Part shown: one piece after another, positions 47,261 through 54,431 of the stretch
How positions within the stretch are numbered: the first letter of the stretch is position 1
Layout: the number at the start of each line of letters is the position of its first letter
Assembly (NCBI GenBank): GCA_040902845.1
Contig: JBBDWM010000044.1
Coordinates: 1-58,840, forward strand
DNA from: JALYNX01 sp040902845
GTDB lineage: Bacteria; Actinomycetota; Acidimicrobiia; Spongiisociales; ZC4RG35
DNA length: 58,840 bases
Direction: 5' to 3'
Program-made: the position numbers and the translations under genes
Notes under the pieces: model-generated
The model's input: the letters and a program-made list of their open reading frames with translations, nothing else
What the model was told of the DNA's origin: nothing
The model's database searches: none

Positions 47261-47554
47261 GTGAGCATGCCCATGGTCAAGCGCTTGAGAACGTCTGACG
47301 CTACCAGGGAAGGAATGGCCCGACCCCTCCTGTTGGGGCTGTTCATTGCCGCCCCTGTGGCGGTGCTCGCCCTACAACTCCTCGAGCCCGAACTCGAGTT
47401 CGACGTAACCGTCGTCCTGTTCTCCGTTCCGTTCCTCGCCGTGGGTTGTTTGGTATTGGTGCGCGCCGGATGGCATCGGATGGGATGGCTGCTGGTGACG
47501 ACCGGACTTTTTCTCACTGTGGCTCTGGCAGGTTTTACCCGGGGTTCCTCCTGA
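47261..47554 (+). CDS. N-terminal part of a frameshifted multi-pass membrane protein
   Basis: 97 codons with two or three hydrophobic helices (LLLGLFIAAPVAVLAL, VTVVLFSVPFLAVGCLVLV, RMGWLLVTTGLFLTVALAGF). It resembles the start of actinobacterial seven-helix sensor-like proteins, where HRMGWLL...ALAGF is followed by a long continuation. Here a stop follows GFTRGSS at 47554, while the next frame carries the expected continuation (EHQDQAQPWTTVFALFTYI). A GGGG run at 47541-47544 is a likely indel site. The start codon may be GTG 47261. Confidence 0.6.
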   Translation: MSMPMVKRLRTSDATREGMARPLLLGLFIAAPVAVLALQLLEPELEFDVTVVLFSVPFLAVGCLVLVRAGWHRMGWLLVTTGLFLTVALAGFTRGSS

Positions 47555-47615
47555 GCATCAAGACCAGGCCCAACCGTGGACGACCGTCTTCGCCCTGTTC
47601 ACATATATCACACTG

Positions 47616-48425
47616 GTGTTTCCCACAGGCCGTCTGGACTCGTGGACCGGGTGGCGGGCGACCCTGGCCCGTTTGGTTGTCGTCGTGCTCGGGATCTTTG
47701 TGCTGGGCGACGTGATCGGGTTGACGATGACGGTGCTTCGAGGCGAAGTCCCGACCGACCCGACATGGGAGGCAGTGTTCGGGGTGGGGTACGTCGGGAC
47801 GTTGTTGCTCCTGGTGGGAGGGGCTCTGTCGCTGGTATTCCGTTTCCGGCGGAGCACCGGCGAGCGACGGGCGCAGCTGTCCTGGGTGGTTGCCGCTCTC
47901 ACCCTGGTCATGGCAACGCTGATACTGACCGAGTTGTCCGCAATCGTCATCACCGAAGTGCTGGGTATGCCGTCCATCGGGGACGACATCTATGCGGGTG
48001 TGGGAATTGCCTTCCTCACCGTTCCGATCGCCATCATGGTGGCGATCCTCCGCTACCGCCTTTACGACCTCGGTCGGTTGGTGCGGCGCACCGTGTCCTA
48101 CACGCTGGTGATCGGGGCGTTGGCCCTGGTCTATACGGGCGTGGTGTTCCTGATGCGCCAGCTGTTGCCAGCCGAGGGAAACCTTGAAGTGGCAGGGTCC
48201 ACGCTGGCTGTCGCCGCCCTGTTCAACCCGGTGCGGCGGCGAGTGCAAGACAGAGTGGACCGCCGATTCAACCGGTCCCGTCACGACGCCACACAGGTGG
48301 CCGAGGAGTACGCGCGGAGTCTGGGCAACCAGGTCGATCTAGACCGGATCGTCGAAGATTGGGTCGCGGTGGTTTCCGAGACCATGCAACCAGTCACAGT
48401 CGGAGTCTGGGTGAGACCAGGGTAG
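47616..48425 (+). CDS. C-terminal part of the same frameshifted membrane protein
   Basis: The frame is open from about 47541 and encodes TLVFPTGRLDSWTGWRATLA, five further helices and a cytoplasmic end (RDRVDRRFNRSRHDATQVAEEYARSLGNQVDLDRIVEDW, VSETMQPVTVGVWVRPG). This layout equals that of actinobacterial membrane proteins related to the sensor half of histidine kinases but lacking the kinase domain. A one-base indel near 47541-47555 would give a single protein from 47261 to 48425. Function is unknown. 47616 is only the first start codon of the shifted frame. Confidence 0.7.
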   Translation: MFPTGRLDSWTGWRATLARLVVVVLGIFVLGDVIGLTMTVLRGEVPTDPTWEAVFGVGYVGTLLLLVGGALSLVFRFRRSTGERRAQLSWVVAALTLVMATLILTELSAIVITEVLGMPSIGDDIYAGVGIAFLTVPIAIMVAILRYRLYDLGRLVRRTVSYTLVIGALALVYTGVVFLMRQLLPAEGNLEVAGSTLAVAALFNPVRRRVQDRVDRRFNRSRHDATQVAEEYARSLGNQVDLDRIVEDWVAVVSETMQPVTVGVWVRPG

Positions 48426-48440
48426 GAGGAGTAGACGCTC

Positions 48441-48469
48441 TTGCGGCCCGCCGACGTTCACGATTAGGC
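48441..48469 (+). promoter_or_regulatory. Predicted promoter of the histidine operon
   Basis: TTGCGG (48441-48446) and TAGGCT (48464-48469) are 17 nt apart, leaving only 11 nt to the leader ATG at 48481. This predicts a leaderless or very short-leader transcript; no Shine-Dalgarno precedes the leader. Confidence 0.55.
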
Positions 48470-48480
48470 TCTTTATCCAC

Positions 48481-48537
48481 ATGAACCGGCTTTTCGCCCA
48501 CACCCACCATCATCACCACCCTTCACGGGTCGGCTGA
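48481..48537 (+). CDS. hisL: Histidine operon leader peptide
   Basis: An 18-codon reading frame, MNRLFAHTHHHHHPSRVG, with six His codons within seven (CAC ACC CAC CAT CAT CAC CAC). It ends 109 bp before hisG. The run of His codons in a tiny frame at the head of the his operon, followed by a terminator, is the classic layout of a ribosome-mediated attenuator: scarce charged tRNA-His stalls the ribosome here. The last codons (CGG GTC GGC) carry the antiterminator sequence. Confidence 0.88.
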   Translation: MNRLFAHTHHHHHPSRVG

Positions 48538-48583
48538 TAGTGGGCGCATAGCGAAAAGCAACAAAGCAACCACACGCCGACCC
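48527..48583 (+). promoter_or_regulatory. Antiterminator pairing of the histidine attenuator
   Basis: GGGTCGGC (48527-48534), at the end of the leader frame, is the exact complement of GCCGACCC (48576-48583), which includes the 5' arm of the terminator. With the ribosome stalled on the His codons GGGTCGGC stays free and can pair, preventing termination. If translation reaches the TGA at 48535 the ribosome covers it, and the terminator forms. Confidence 0.8.
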
Positions 48584-48605
48584 CAGCGGTCGGCGTTTCT
48601 CGTTA
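48574..48605 (+). terminator. Attenuator terminator upstream of hisG
   Basis: Perfect stem ACGCCGACC (48574-48582) / GGTCGGCGT (48588-48596) with loop CCAGC, followed by TTTCTCGTT. This is the strongest intrinsic-type terminator seen in the window, and it lies between the leader peptide and hisG. Confidence 0.85.
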
Positions 48606-48646
48606 CAGGGCAACCCACCGCAACAGTCGGCGGGAAAGCGCCCCGT

Positions 48647-49522
48647 ATGACCTCCTTCGACAATCGACAGATAACCCACCTCGCGGTCCCCAAGGGCCGA
48701 ATCGAGCCAGGCGTGACCAACCTGCTCGCCGCGGCCGGCATGGAGCTGCGCTCCGGGCCCCGTGGCTATCGCCCGGTGCTCTCGGTGCCTGGCTACGAGG
48801 TCAAGATGCTCAAGCCCCAAAACATCGTCGAGATGCTGGCGGCGGGCTCCCGTGATATCGGGTTCGCCGGCGCCGACTGGGTGGCCGAGAAGTCAGCAGA
48901 CCTGGTCGAACTTCTCGACACCGGGCTCGATCCGGTGCGGATGGTGGCGGCGGGACCCGAGTCCCTTCTCGAGAACGGCGCATTGCCGTCGAGACGCCTG
49001 GTCATCGCCAGCGAGTACGAGCGTCTCACCCGCAACTGGATCGCCAAACAAGGTCTGGACGCGACCTTCGTCCATTCCTATGGCGCCACCGAGGTCTTTC
49101 CCCCTGAAGACGCCGACGTCATCGTGGACATCACCGCCACCGGAGAGACCCTGGCAGCCAACGGTCTCGTCGTCGTGGATGAGCTCTTGCGCTCGTCGAC
49201 GCGGCTCTACGCAAGCCCACAGGCCCTGGACGTTCCCGGCAAGAAGACCGCAATCGAAGGACTGGTCCTCAGCCTGCGCTCCGTGATCGAGGCCCGGGAC
49301 CGGGCAATGGTCGAGCTCAACGTCTCCCGGGACGATCTTGATTCGGTCATCGCCATCCTGCCCTCGATGCGGGAGCCGACTATCGCCGCCCTCCACGGCG
49401 GAGGTGGCCTCGCGGTGAAGGCGGCGGTTCCTCGCTCCGACCTCCCGGCCCTGATCCCATTGCTCAAGGAACGGGGAGCGACCGACATCGCCGTCTCCCG
49501 GTTGGAGCAGATCGTCCCATGA
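48647..49522 (+). CDS. hisG: ATP phosphoribosyltransferase (long form)
   Basis: 291 residues; HisG catalyses the first step, ATP + PRPP to phosphoribosyl-ATP. THLAVPKGRIEP, DIGFAGADWVAEKSADL, VIASEYERLTRNW, ADVIVDITATGETLAANGL (the PRPP loop) are present. The C-terminal ~80 residues (EGLVLSLRSVIEARDRAMVELNVSRDDLD to SRLEQIVP) form the regulatory domain of the long, histidine-inhibited form, so HisZ is not needed. It is first in the operon, and its stop overlaps hisC (ATGA). Confidence 0.95.
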   Translation: MTSFDNRQITHLAVPKGRIEPGVTNLLAAAGMELRSGPRGYRPVLSVPGYEVKMLKPQNIVEMLAAGSRDIGFAGADWVAEKSADLVELLDTGLDPVRMVAAGPESLLENGALPSRRLVIASEYERLTRNWIAKQGLDATFVHSYGATEVFPPEDADVIVDITATGETLAANGLVVVDELLRSSTRLYASPQALDVPGKKTAIEGLVLSLRSVIEARDRAMVELNVSRDDLDSVIAILPSMREPTIAALHGGGGLAVKAAVPRSDLPALIPLLKERGATDIAVSRLEQIVP

Positions 49523-51192
49523 ACAGGCCCGCCAGCTACCTCCCTCAAGGGTTCAGCGTCCCAATCGACCTGGATCTATCCAAGAACGAGGGCAACACCC
49601 GCGCCGATGAGCTTCTCGCCTCGATCGGCGATCCGCAGCAGGCGGTGAGCCGTTACCCCGACACTTCCGCCCTCCGGGAGGCTCTGGCCCGCCTCCACGG
49701 GCTGCCCGAGGATTCGATCCTGGTCAGCGCCGGGGGGGATGATGCTCTGTTCCGGTGCTTCCTGGCACGGGTCCGTCGCGGGCGAGAGGTGGTGTCCACC
49801 TACCCCACCTTCGAGATGATCTCCCGCTACACCGAGCAACGGGGCGCAGTCCTGATCGAGACCCCGTGGTGGCAAGGGGCCTTCCCCACCGAGGCCCTGC
49901 TCACATCCATCAGCGATGAAACCGATGCCGTCTTCATCGTCTCTCCCAACAACCCGACCGGGGCCGTGGCCACCGAGGCCGATCTGAGGAAGGTGGCCGC
50001 CGAGACCCCGCTGCTGGTCCTGGATGCCGCCTACACCGAATTCGCCGCCGAGGATCTGACCCGGTCGGCCCTCGAACTGGACAACGTCCTGGTGATCCGG
50101 ACCATGTCCAAGGCCTACGGGCTGGCCGGGCTCCGGGTCGGCTATCTGCTCGGCCCGCCAGACTTGGTGACCGATGTCGCCTCGTACGGCAACCCCTTCC
50201 CGGTTTCGGCGTTGTCGTCTGCTCTGGCGGTAGAGCGCCTGGATCGACCTATTTCCGAGCTGACCGATTTCGTCGACGAGGTGAATCGGGAACGGATCGA
50301 CCTGACCGCCGTCCTCACCGATCTCGGCACCCAGCCCTTTGCCTCCGAGGCCAACTTCGTCCTCACCGAATGTGGTGACGCCTCGTGGCTCACATCCGCA
50401 GCCGCCGCGCTCGGGGTGGGGCTCCGCTGGTTCCCGCAACGATCAGGCCTGGAGACGATGGTCCGCATCACCCTCCCTGGCAACCAACCCGACTTCGAGC
50501 GGCTGACCAACACTCTGGGGGCAGTCCTTTCCCCTGAGGCGATCATCTTCGACATGGATGGGGTCCTGGCCGACGTCAGCCGGTCACAAACGATGGCGAT
50601 CATGGAGACAGCCCGCAGCTTTGGCGTCGACCTCACCCCCGCCGACATCGAGAGGGCGAAGTCGGTGGGCAACGCCAGCGACGACTGGGGGTTGACCCGG
50701 AGCCTGTGTCTGGAACGGGGTGTCGAGGCACCGCTCGACGAGGTCATGGGCCGATTCGAAGCTCTCTATCAAGGCACGGACCGGGCTCCCGGGCTCAAGA
50801 TCCACGAGACCCCGATCGTCGACCCTGTCACCTGGGCCAGATGGGCCAAGTCGAGACCCCTGGCCGTCGTGACAGGGCGGCCACGCACGGATGCCGAAGA
50901 GTTTCTGGAGCGGTTCGACCTGTGGAGCGACGTCTCTGCCCTGGTGACCCGGGACGATGCCCCGCTCAAACCTGACCCGGCGCCGATGCGCATGGCGCTG
51001 GAGCTGCTCGGGGTCACCCGGGCCTGGATGCTCGGTGACACCCCCGATGACTTGAACGCCGCCAGGGCGGCAGGCGTGGTCCCAATCGGAGTCATCGCCC
51101 CCGGTGACGATCCGGACCGGGCCCGGGAGAGCCTCCGCAATTCGGCGCGCATCCTCGACAACACCAAGGACCTGGAGGGCCTGTTGCCATGA
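49519..51192 (+). CDS. hisC: Histidinol-phosphate aminotransferase fused to a HAD phosphatase
   Basis: 557 residues with two domains. Residues 1-335 are HisC, with the PLP lysine Lys198 in RTMSKAYGLAGLRVGY, SPNNPTG and SRYPDTSALREALA. From 340 a HAD domain follows: IIFDMDGVLADVS (Asp345, Asp347), VVTGRPRTDAEEF (motif II), LKPDPAPM (Lys, motif III) and MLGDTPDDLNAA (motif IV). No other histidinol-phosphatase is in the operon, so the HAD half probably performs step 8, right after the HisC step (inference). Overlaps hisB by 4 bp. Confidence 0.93.
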   Translation: MNRPASYLPQGFSVPIDLDLSKNEGNTRADELLASIGDPQQAVSRYPDTSALREALARLHGLPEDSILVSAGGDDALFRCFLARVRRGREVVSTYPTFEMISRYTEQRGAVLIETPWWQGAFPTEALLTSISDETDAVFIVSPNNPTGAVATEADLRKVAAETPLLVLDAAYTEFAAEDLTRSALELDNVLVIRTMSKAYGLAGLRVGYLLGPPDLVTDVASYGNPFPVSALSSALAVERLDRPISELTDFVDEVNRERIDLTAVLTDLGTQPFASEANFVLTECGDASWLTSAAAALGVGLRWFPQRSGLETMVRITLPGNQPDFERLTNTLGAVLSPEAIIFDMDGVLADVSRSQTMAIMETARSFGVDLTPADIERAKSVGNASDDWGLTRSLCLERGVEAPLDEVMGRFEALYQGTDRAPGLKIHETPIVDPVTWARWAKSRPLAVVTGRPRTDAEEFLERFDLWSDVSALVTRDDAPLKPDPAPMRMALELLGVTRAWMLGDTPDDLNAARAAGVVPIGVIAPGDDPDRARESLRNSARILDNTKDLEGLLP

Positions 51193-51773
51193 CACGAAAA
51201 GCAGAGATCACGAGGGAGACCTCGGAGACCAACATCGAGTGCCGGCTCGACCTCGACGGCAGCGGGCGCTCCGAGGTCAAGACCGGGCTCGGGTTCCTCG
51301 ACCACATGATCACCACACTCGCCAAGCACGGTCGATTCGACCTCGAGCTGGTGGCCGATGGTGACACCCACATCGACGACCACCACACGGTCGAGGACTG
51401 CGCCATCGTTCTGGGGAGGGCGATCAACGAGGCTCTGGGCGACCGGGCCGGGATCACCCGGTTCGGCTATTCGTATGCCCCACTCGACGAGTCGCTGTCA
51501 CGTGCGGTTGTTGACCTCTCGGGACGACCCTGGCCGGAGATCCACCTCTCGTTGGCTCGGGACACCATCGGGGACGTGGCCGCCGAGAACCTGACCCACT
51601 TTCTTCGATCGCTGGCGATGGAGGCCCGGATGGCCCTCCATGTCGACGTGATCCGGGGAGACAACGACCATCACAAGGCCGAGTCCGCCTTCAAAGCGGT
51701 GGCCATCGCCCTCCGCGCCGCAGTGGCCGTCACCGGTAGCGAGGTCCGGAGCACCAAAGGGTCATTGGTATGA
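51189..51773 (+). CDS. hisB: Imidazoleglycerol-phosphate dehydratase
   Basis: The 194-residue monofunctional HisB has the two metal-site repeats DDHHTVEDCA (His65, His66, Glu69) and DNDHHKAESAFKA (His161, His162, Glu165), and the FLDHM and THFLRSLA segments. It dehydrates imidazoleglycerol phosphate to imidazoleacetol phosphate. Length is normal and no phosphatase domain is attached. Start and stop overlap its neighbours by 4 bp. Confidence 0.96.
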   Translation: MTRKAEITRETSETNIECRLDLDGSGRSEVKTGLGFLDHMITTLAKHGRFDLELVADGDTHIDDHHTVEDCAIVLGRAINEALGDRAGITRFGYSYAPLDESLSRAVVDLSGRPWPEIHLSLARDTIGDVAAENLTHFLRSLAMEARMALHVDVIRGDNDHHKAESAFKAVAIALRAAVAVTGSEVRSTKGSLV

Positions 51774-52366
51774 GACAGGTAGTGGTCGTCCCCACCGGAA
51801 CTGCCAACACCGCATCGGTGATCGCCGCCTTCCGACGGCTCGACGTCGAGCCCGTCCTGGCCGCCAACCCCAAGGAAGTCGAGGGGGCAGACCGGGTCGT
51901 CCTCCCCGGGGTGGGCGCCTTCGCTCCAGCTATGAACCGCATCGACCAACTCGAGATGCGTGGGGCACTGACCACCCGTATCGAGGAGGACCGGCCCACC
52001 CTGGCGATCTGTCTCGGGATGCAACTCCTCTTCGCAGCGAGTGAGGAGAGCCCCGATACCGCCGGGCTGGGGATTGTGCCGGAGACAGTCACGCGGTTCT
52101 CTAGCGATCTCCGGGTTCCCCAACTCGGGTGGAACATGGTCGAACCCGATGAATCGACCTCGCTCGAACCGGGTTGGGCCTATTTCGCCAACTCCTACAA
52201 AGTCCCCCGGCTACCTGAGAGCTGGTCGGGCGCAACCACCGACTACGGCGGGAATTTCGTATCGGCTATGGAGCGGGGAGCAGTCCTCGCTTGTCAGTTC
52301 CACCCCGAGCTCTCGGGCGCCTGGGGATCCAACCTGTTACGACGCTGGCTCTGGAAGGTGGCCTGA
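51770..52366 (+). CDS. hisH: Imidazole glycerol phosphate synthase, glutamine amidotransferase subunit
   Basis: A 198-residue class I glutaminase with nucleophile Cys81 (AICLGMQLLF), catalytic His178 and Glu180 (ACQFHPELSG), VVLPGVGAFAPAM and LGWNMV. It supplies ammonia to HisF. N-terminal VVVVPTGTANTASVIAAFRR fits HisH. Overlaps hisB (ATGA) and hisF (TGATG), so the two subunits are made together. Confidence 0.95.
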   Translation: MRQVVVVPTGTANTASVIAAFRRLDVEPVLAANPKEVEGADRVVLPGVGAFAPAMNRIDQLEMRGALTTRIEEDRPTLAICLGMQLLFAASEESPDTAGLGIVPETVTRFSSDLRVPQLGWNMVEPDESTSLEPGWAYFANSYKVPRLPESWSGATTDYGGNFVSAMERGAVLACQFHPELSGAWGSNLLRRWLWKVA

Positions 52367-53178
52367 TGCTGGCGGCACGGGTTATCCCATGTCTCGACAT
52401 CAAGGACGGGCGGGTGGTCAAGGGTGTCCGGTTCCAGGAGCTTCGAGACGCCGGCGATCCAGTGGAGAACGCGGCTGCCTACGAAGAGCAGGGGGCGGAC
52501 GAGATCATCCTCCTCGATGTCTCGGCGACACCGGAGGACAGGGGCAACGCAGTCGAGACGGTGCGCGCGGTCCGCTCGGTCCTCTCCATCCCATTGACCG
52601 TCGGCGGCGGTGTTCGCCGCGAATCGGACGCCGGGCGATTGCTCGACGCCGGTGCCGACAAGGTCGGAGTCAACACCGCAGCGGTGAGCCGTCCCGATCT
52701 GGTGGCCGAGATCGCTTCGCGTTTCGGATCCCAATGCACGGTCCTCGCCGTGGATGCCGCATTTCGCGCTACCCCACCCGTAATTGGGACGTACAGGGGT
52801 CATATCCGGACCCCTGTGTCTCAATTACGAGGCGGCTGGGAGGTCGTGGTGCAAAGCGGGGCGAATCGCACTGGTCTCGATGTCGTGGAGTGGTGCCGGA
52901 AGGCGACCGCACTGGGGGCGGGAGAGATACTGCTCACCAGTTGGGACCGCGACGGGACCCGTGACGGCTACGACGTGGACCTGATCGCGGCCGTTTCGGG
53001 TGCCGTCACAGTCCCGGTGATCGCTTCCGGCGGAGCGGCCCGCCCCGAACACCTGATCGCGGCGCTCCGTGCCGGAGCCTCGGCGGCTCTGGTCGCCTCG
53101 ATTCTCCACGATGGCGACACCACCGTGGCCGATCTCAAACTCGCGCTGAGCCGGGCCGGGATCACGGTGAGACGATGA
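52366..53178 (+). CDS. hisF: Imidazole glycerol phosphate synthase cyclase subunit with in-frame repeat insertion
   Basis: 270 residues, about 15 longer than typical HisF. Catalytic Asp11 (IPCLDIKDG) and Asp130 (LAVDA) are at their standard positions, and VGGGVRRESDAGRLLDAGADKVGVNTAA, GAGEILLTSWDRDGTRDGYD and IASGGAARPEHL are normal. Eight residues after Asp130 there are about 18 residues (from Pro138, PVIGTYRGHIRTPVSQLR) encoded exactly by the 55-nt palindromic element; GGWEVV, the expected continuation, follows. The insertion is in the loop after beta-strand 5 on the catalytic face. Confidence 0.94.
   Translation: MLAARVIPCLDIKDGRVVKGVRFQELRDAGDPVENAAAYEEQGADEIILLDVSATPEDRGNAVETVRAVRSVLSIPLTVGGGVRRESDAGRLLDAGADKVGVNTAAVSRPDLVAEIASRFGSQCTVLAVDAAFRATPPVIGTYRGHIRTPVSQLRGGWEVVVQSGANRTGLDVVEWCRKATALGAGEILLTSWDRDGTRDGYDVDLIAAVSGAVTVPVIASGGAARPEHLIAALRAGASAALVASILHDGDTTVADLKLALSRAGITVRR
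52777..52831 (+). repeat. 55-nt palindromic element, copy C (in frame inside hisF)
   Basis: Arms CCCGTAATTGGGAC and GTCTCAATTACGAG flank a partly self-complementary centre (CAGGGGTC...GGACCCCTG). No stop occurs in the hisF frame. It matches copy A (reversed) at about 45 of 55 positions and copy B at about 40, always 55 nt with no gap. Confidence 0.88.
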
Positions 53179-54431
53179 TCATCCCCTCAATCGACATCTC
53201 CGGTGGCCAGGCGGTCCAGCTGGTGGGTGGGGAAACCCTCGCCCTCGAAGCCGGCGATCCGTTGCCGATCATGGATCGCTTCTCGTTGGTTGGCGAGGTG
53301 GCGGTGATCGACATCGATGCCGCTCGGGGCGAAGGTCACAACCGGGAGCTGATAGCCGAGCTCTGCAAGCGAGGCCGGGCCCGGGTCGGAGGCGGCATTC
53401 GCGACCTCGAGACCGCAAACCGTTGGCTCGACCTCGGCGCCGAGAAGATCATCATCGGGACCGCAGCCACCCCTGAGTTTCTCTCCACTCTCCCCCGGCA
53501 CCGGGTCATCGTGGCCCTCGACTCCCGGGACGGCGACGTCGTCAGCCACGGATGGCGTCAGTCCACTGGCGGAGCTCTCCTGGATCGAATCACCGAGTTG
53601 CGAGGTCTCTGCGACGGCTTCCTCGTCACCTTCGTTGAACGGGAAGGACGGCTTGGTGGTACCGACCTGGACCGGGCAAGCGAGGTCGTAGCAGCCGCCG
53701 GTGAGACCCGGGTGACGATCGCCGGCGGCATCACGACTGTTGAAGAGATCGCGGCTCTCGATCGTCTTGGTGCCGATGCCCAGGTCGGGATGGCGTTGTA
53801 CACCGGCGCCATCTCGCTTGCTGATGCCGTCACCGCTCCCCTGGTCTCTGAGCGTGCGGACGGTCTTTGGCCCACGGTGGTCGCCGATGAGACAGGTATG
53901 GCTCTTGGTTTGACCTGGTCGAGCTTCGAGAGCGTTCGTCAAGCCGTCGAGACCCGACGCGGGATCTATCAGAGTCGATCGCGGGGTCTCTGGGTCAAGG
54001 GGGAGACCTCGGGCGCGGTTCAGGAACTGCTCCAAGTCGATGCCGACTGCGATCGGGACACCCTTCGTTTCACCGTTCGCCAGCATGGCCCTGGGTTCTG
54101 TCACACCGGGGATCGGACCTGTTGGGGCTCTGACCACGGGTTGGGGCGGCTCCAACGTCGCATTCTCGACCCCGAGAAGGACCCCGACTCAAACACCAGG
54201 AAGCTGCTCCACGACCCGACGCTCCTTGCAGCCAAGATCCGGGAGGAGGCCGATGAGCTGGCCGAGGCCGCGGACCGGGAACAGGTGGTGGCCGAGGCGG
54301 CCGACCTTCTCTATTTCCTCTTGGTGAAGACAGCGGCCTCCGGTGTCTTCTTGGACGAAGTCGAATCCGAGCTCGACCGCAGGGAACGAAGTGTGACCCG
54401 GCGGCCGATGACGGCCAAAGAGGCCCGATGA
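53175..54431 (+). CDS. hisA: Trifunctional HisA-HisI-HisE fusion
   Basis: 418 residues in one frame. HisA (1-225): Asp7 and Asp116 as catalytic pair (IPSIDISGG, IVALDSRDG), VGGGIRDLETANRWLDLGAEKIIIGT, TIAGGITTVEEI. HisI (about 228-318): RGLWVKGETSG (271-280), metal-binding DADCDRD (289-295), CHTGDRTCW. HisE (about 324-405): KLLHDPTLLAAKIREEADELAEAA and AADLLYFLLVKTA. It thus covers PR-ATP pyrophosphohydrolase, PR-AMP cyclohydrolase and ProFAR isomerase. Separate hisA plus hisIE or hisI/hisE is usual. Overlaps hisF and hisD by 4 bp. Confidence 0.93.
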   Translation: MIIPSIDISGGQAVQLVGGETLALEAGDPLPIMDRFSLVGEVAVIDIDAARGEGHNRELIAELCKRGRARVGGGIRDLETANRWLDLGAEKIIIGTAATPEFLSTLPRHRVIVALDSRDGDVVSHGWRQSTGGALLDRITELRGLCDGFLVTFVEREGRLGGTDLDRASEVVAAAGETRVTIAGGITTVEEIAALDRLGADAQVGMALYTGAISLADAVTAPLVSERADGLWPTVVADETGMALGLTWSSFESVRQAVETRRGIYQSRSRGLWVKGETSGAVQELLQVDADCDRDTLRFTVRQHGPGFCHTGDRTCWGSDHGLGRLQRRILDPEKDPDSNTRKLLHDPTLLAAKIREEADELAEAADREQVVAEAADLLYFLLVKTAASGVFLDEVESELDRRERSVTRRPMTAKEAR

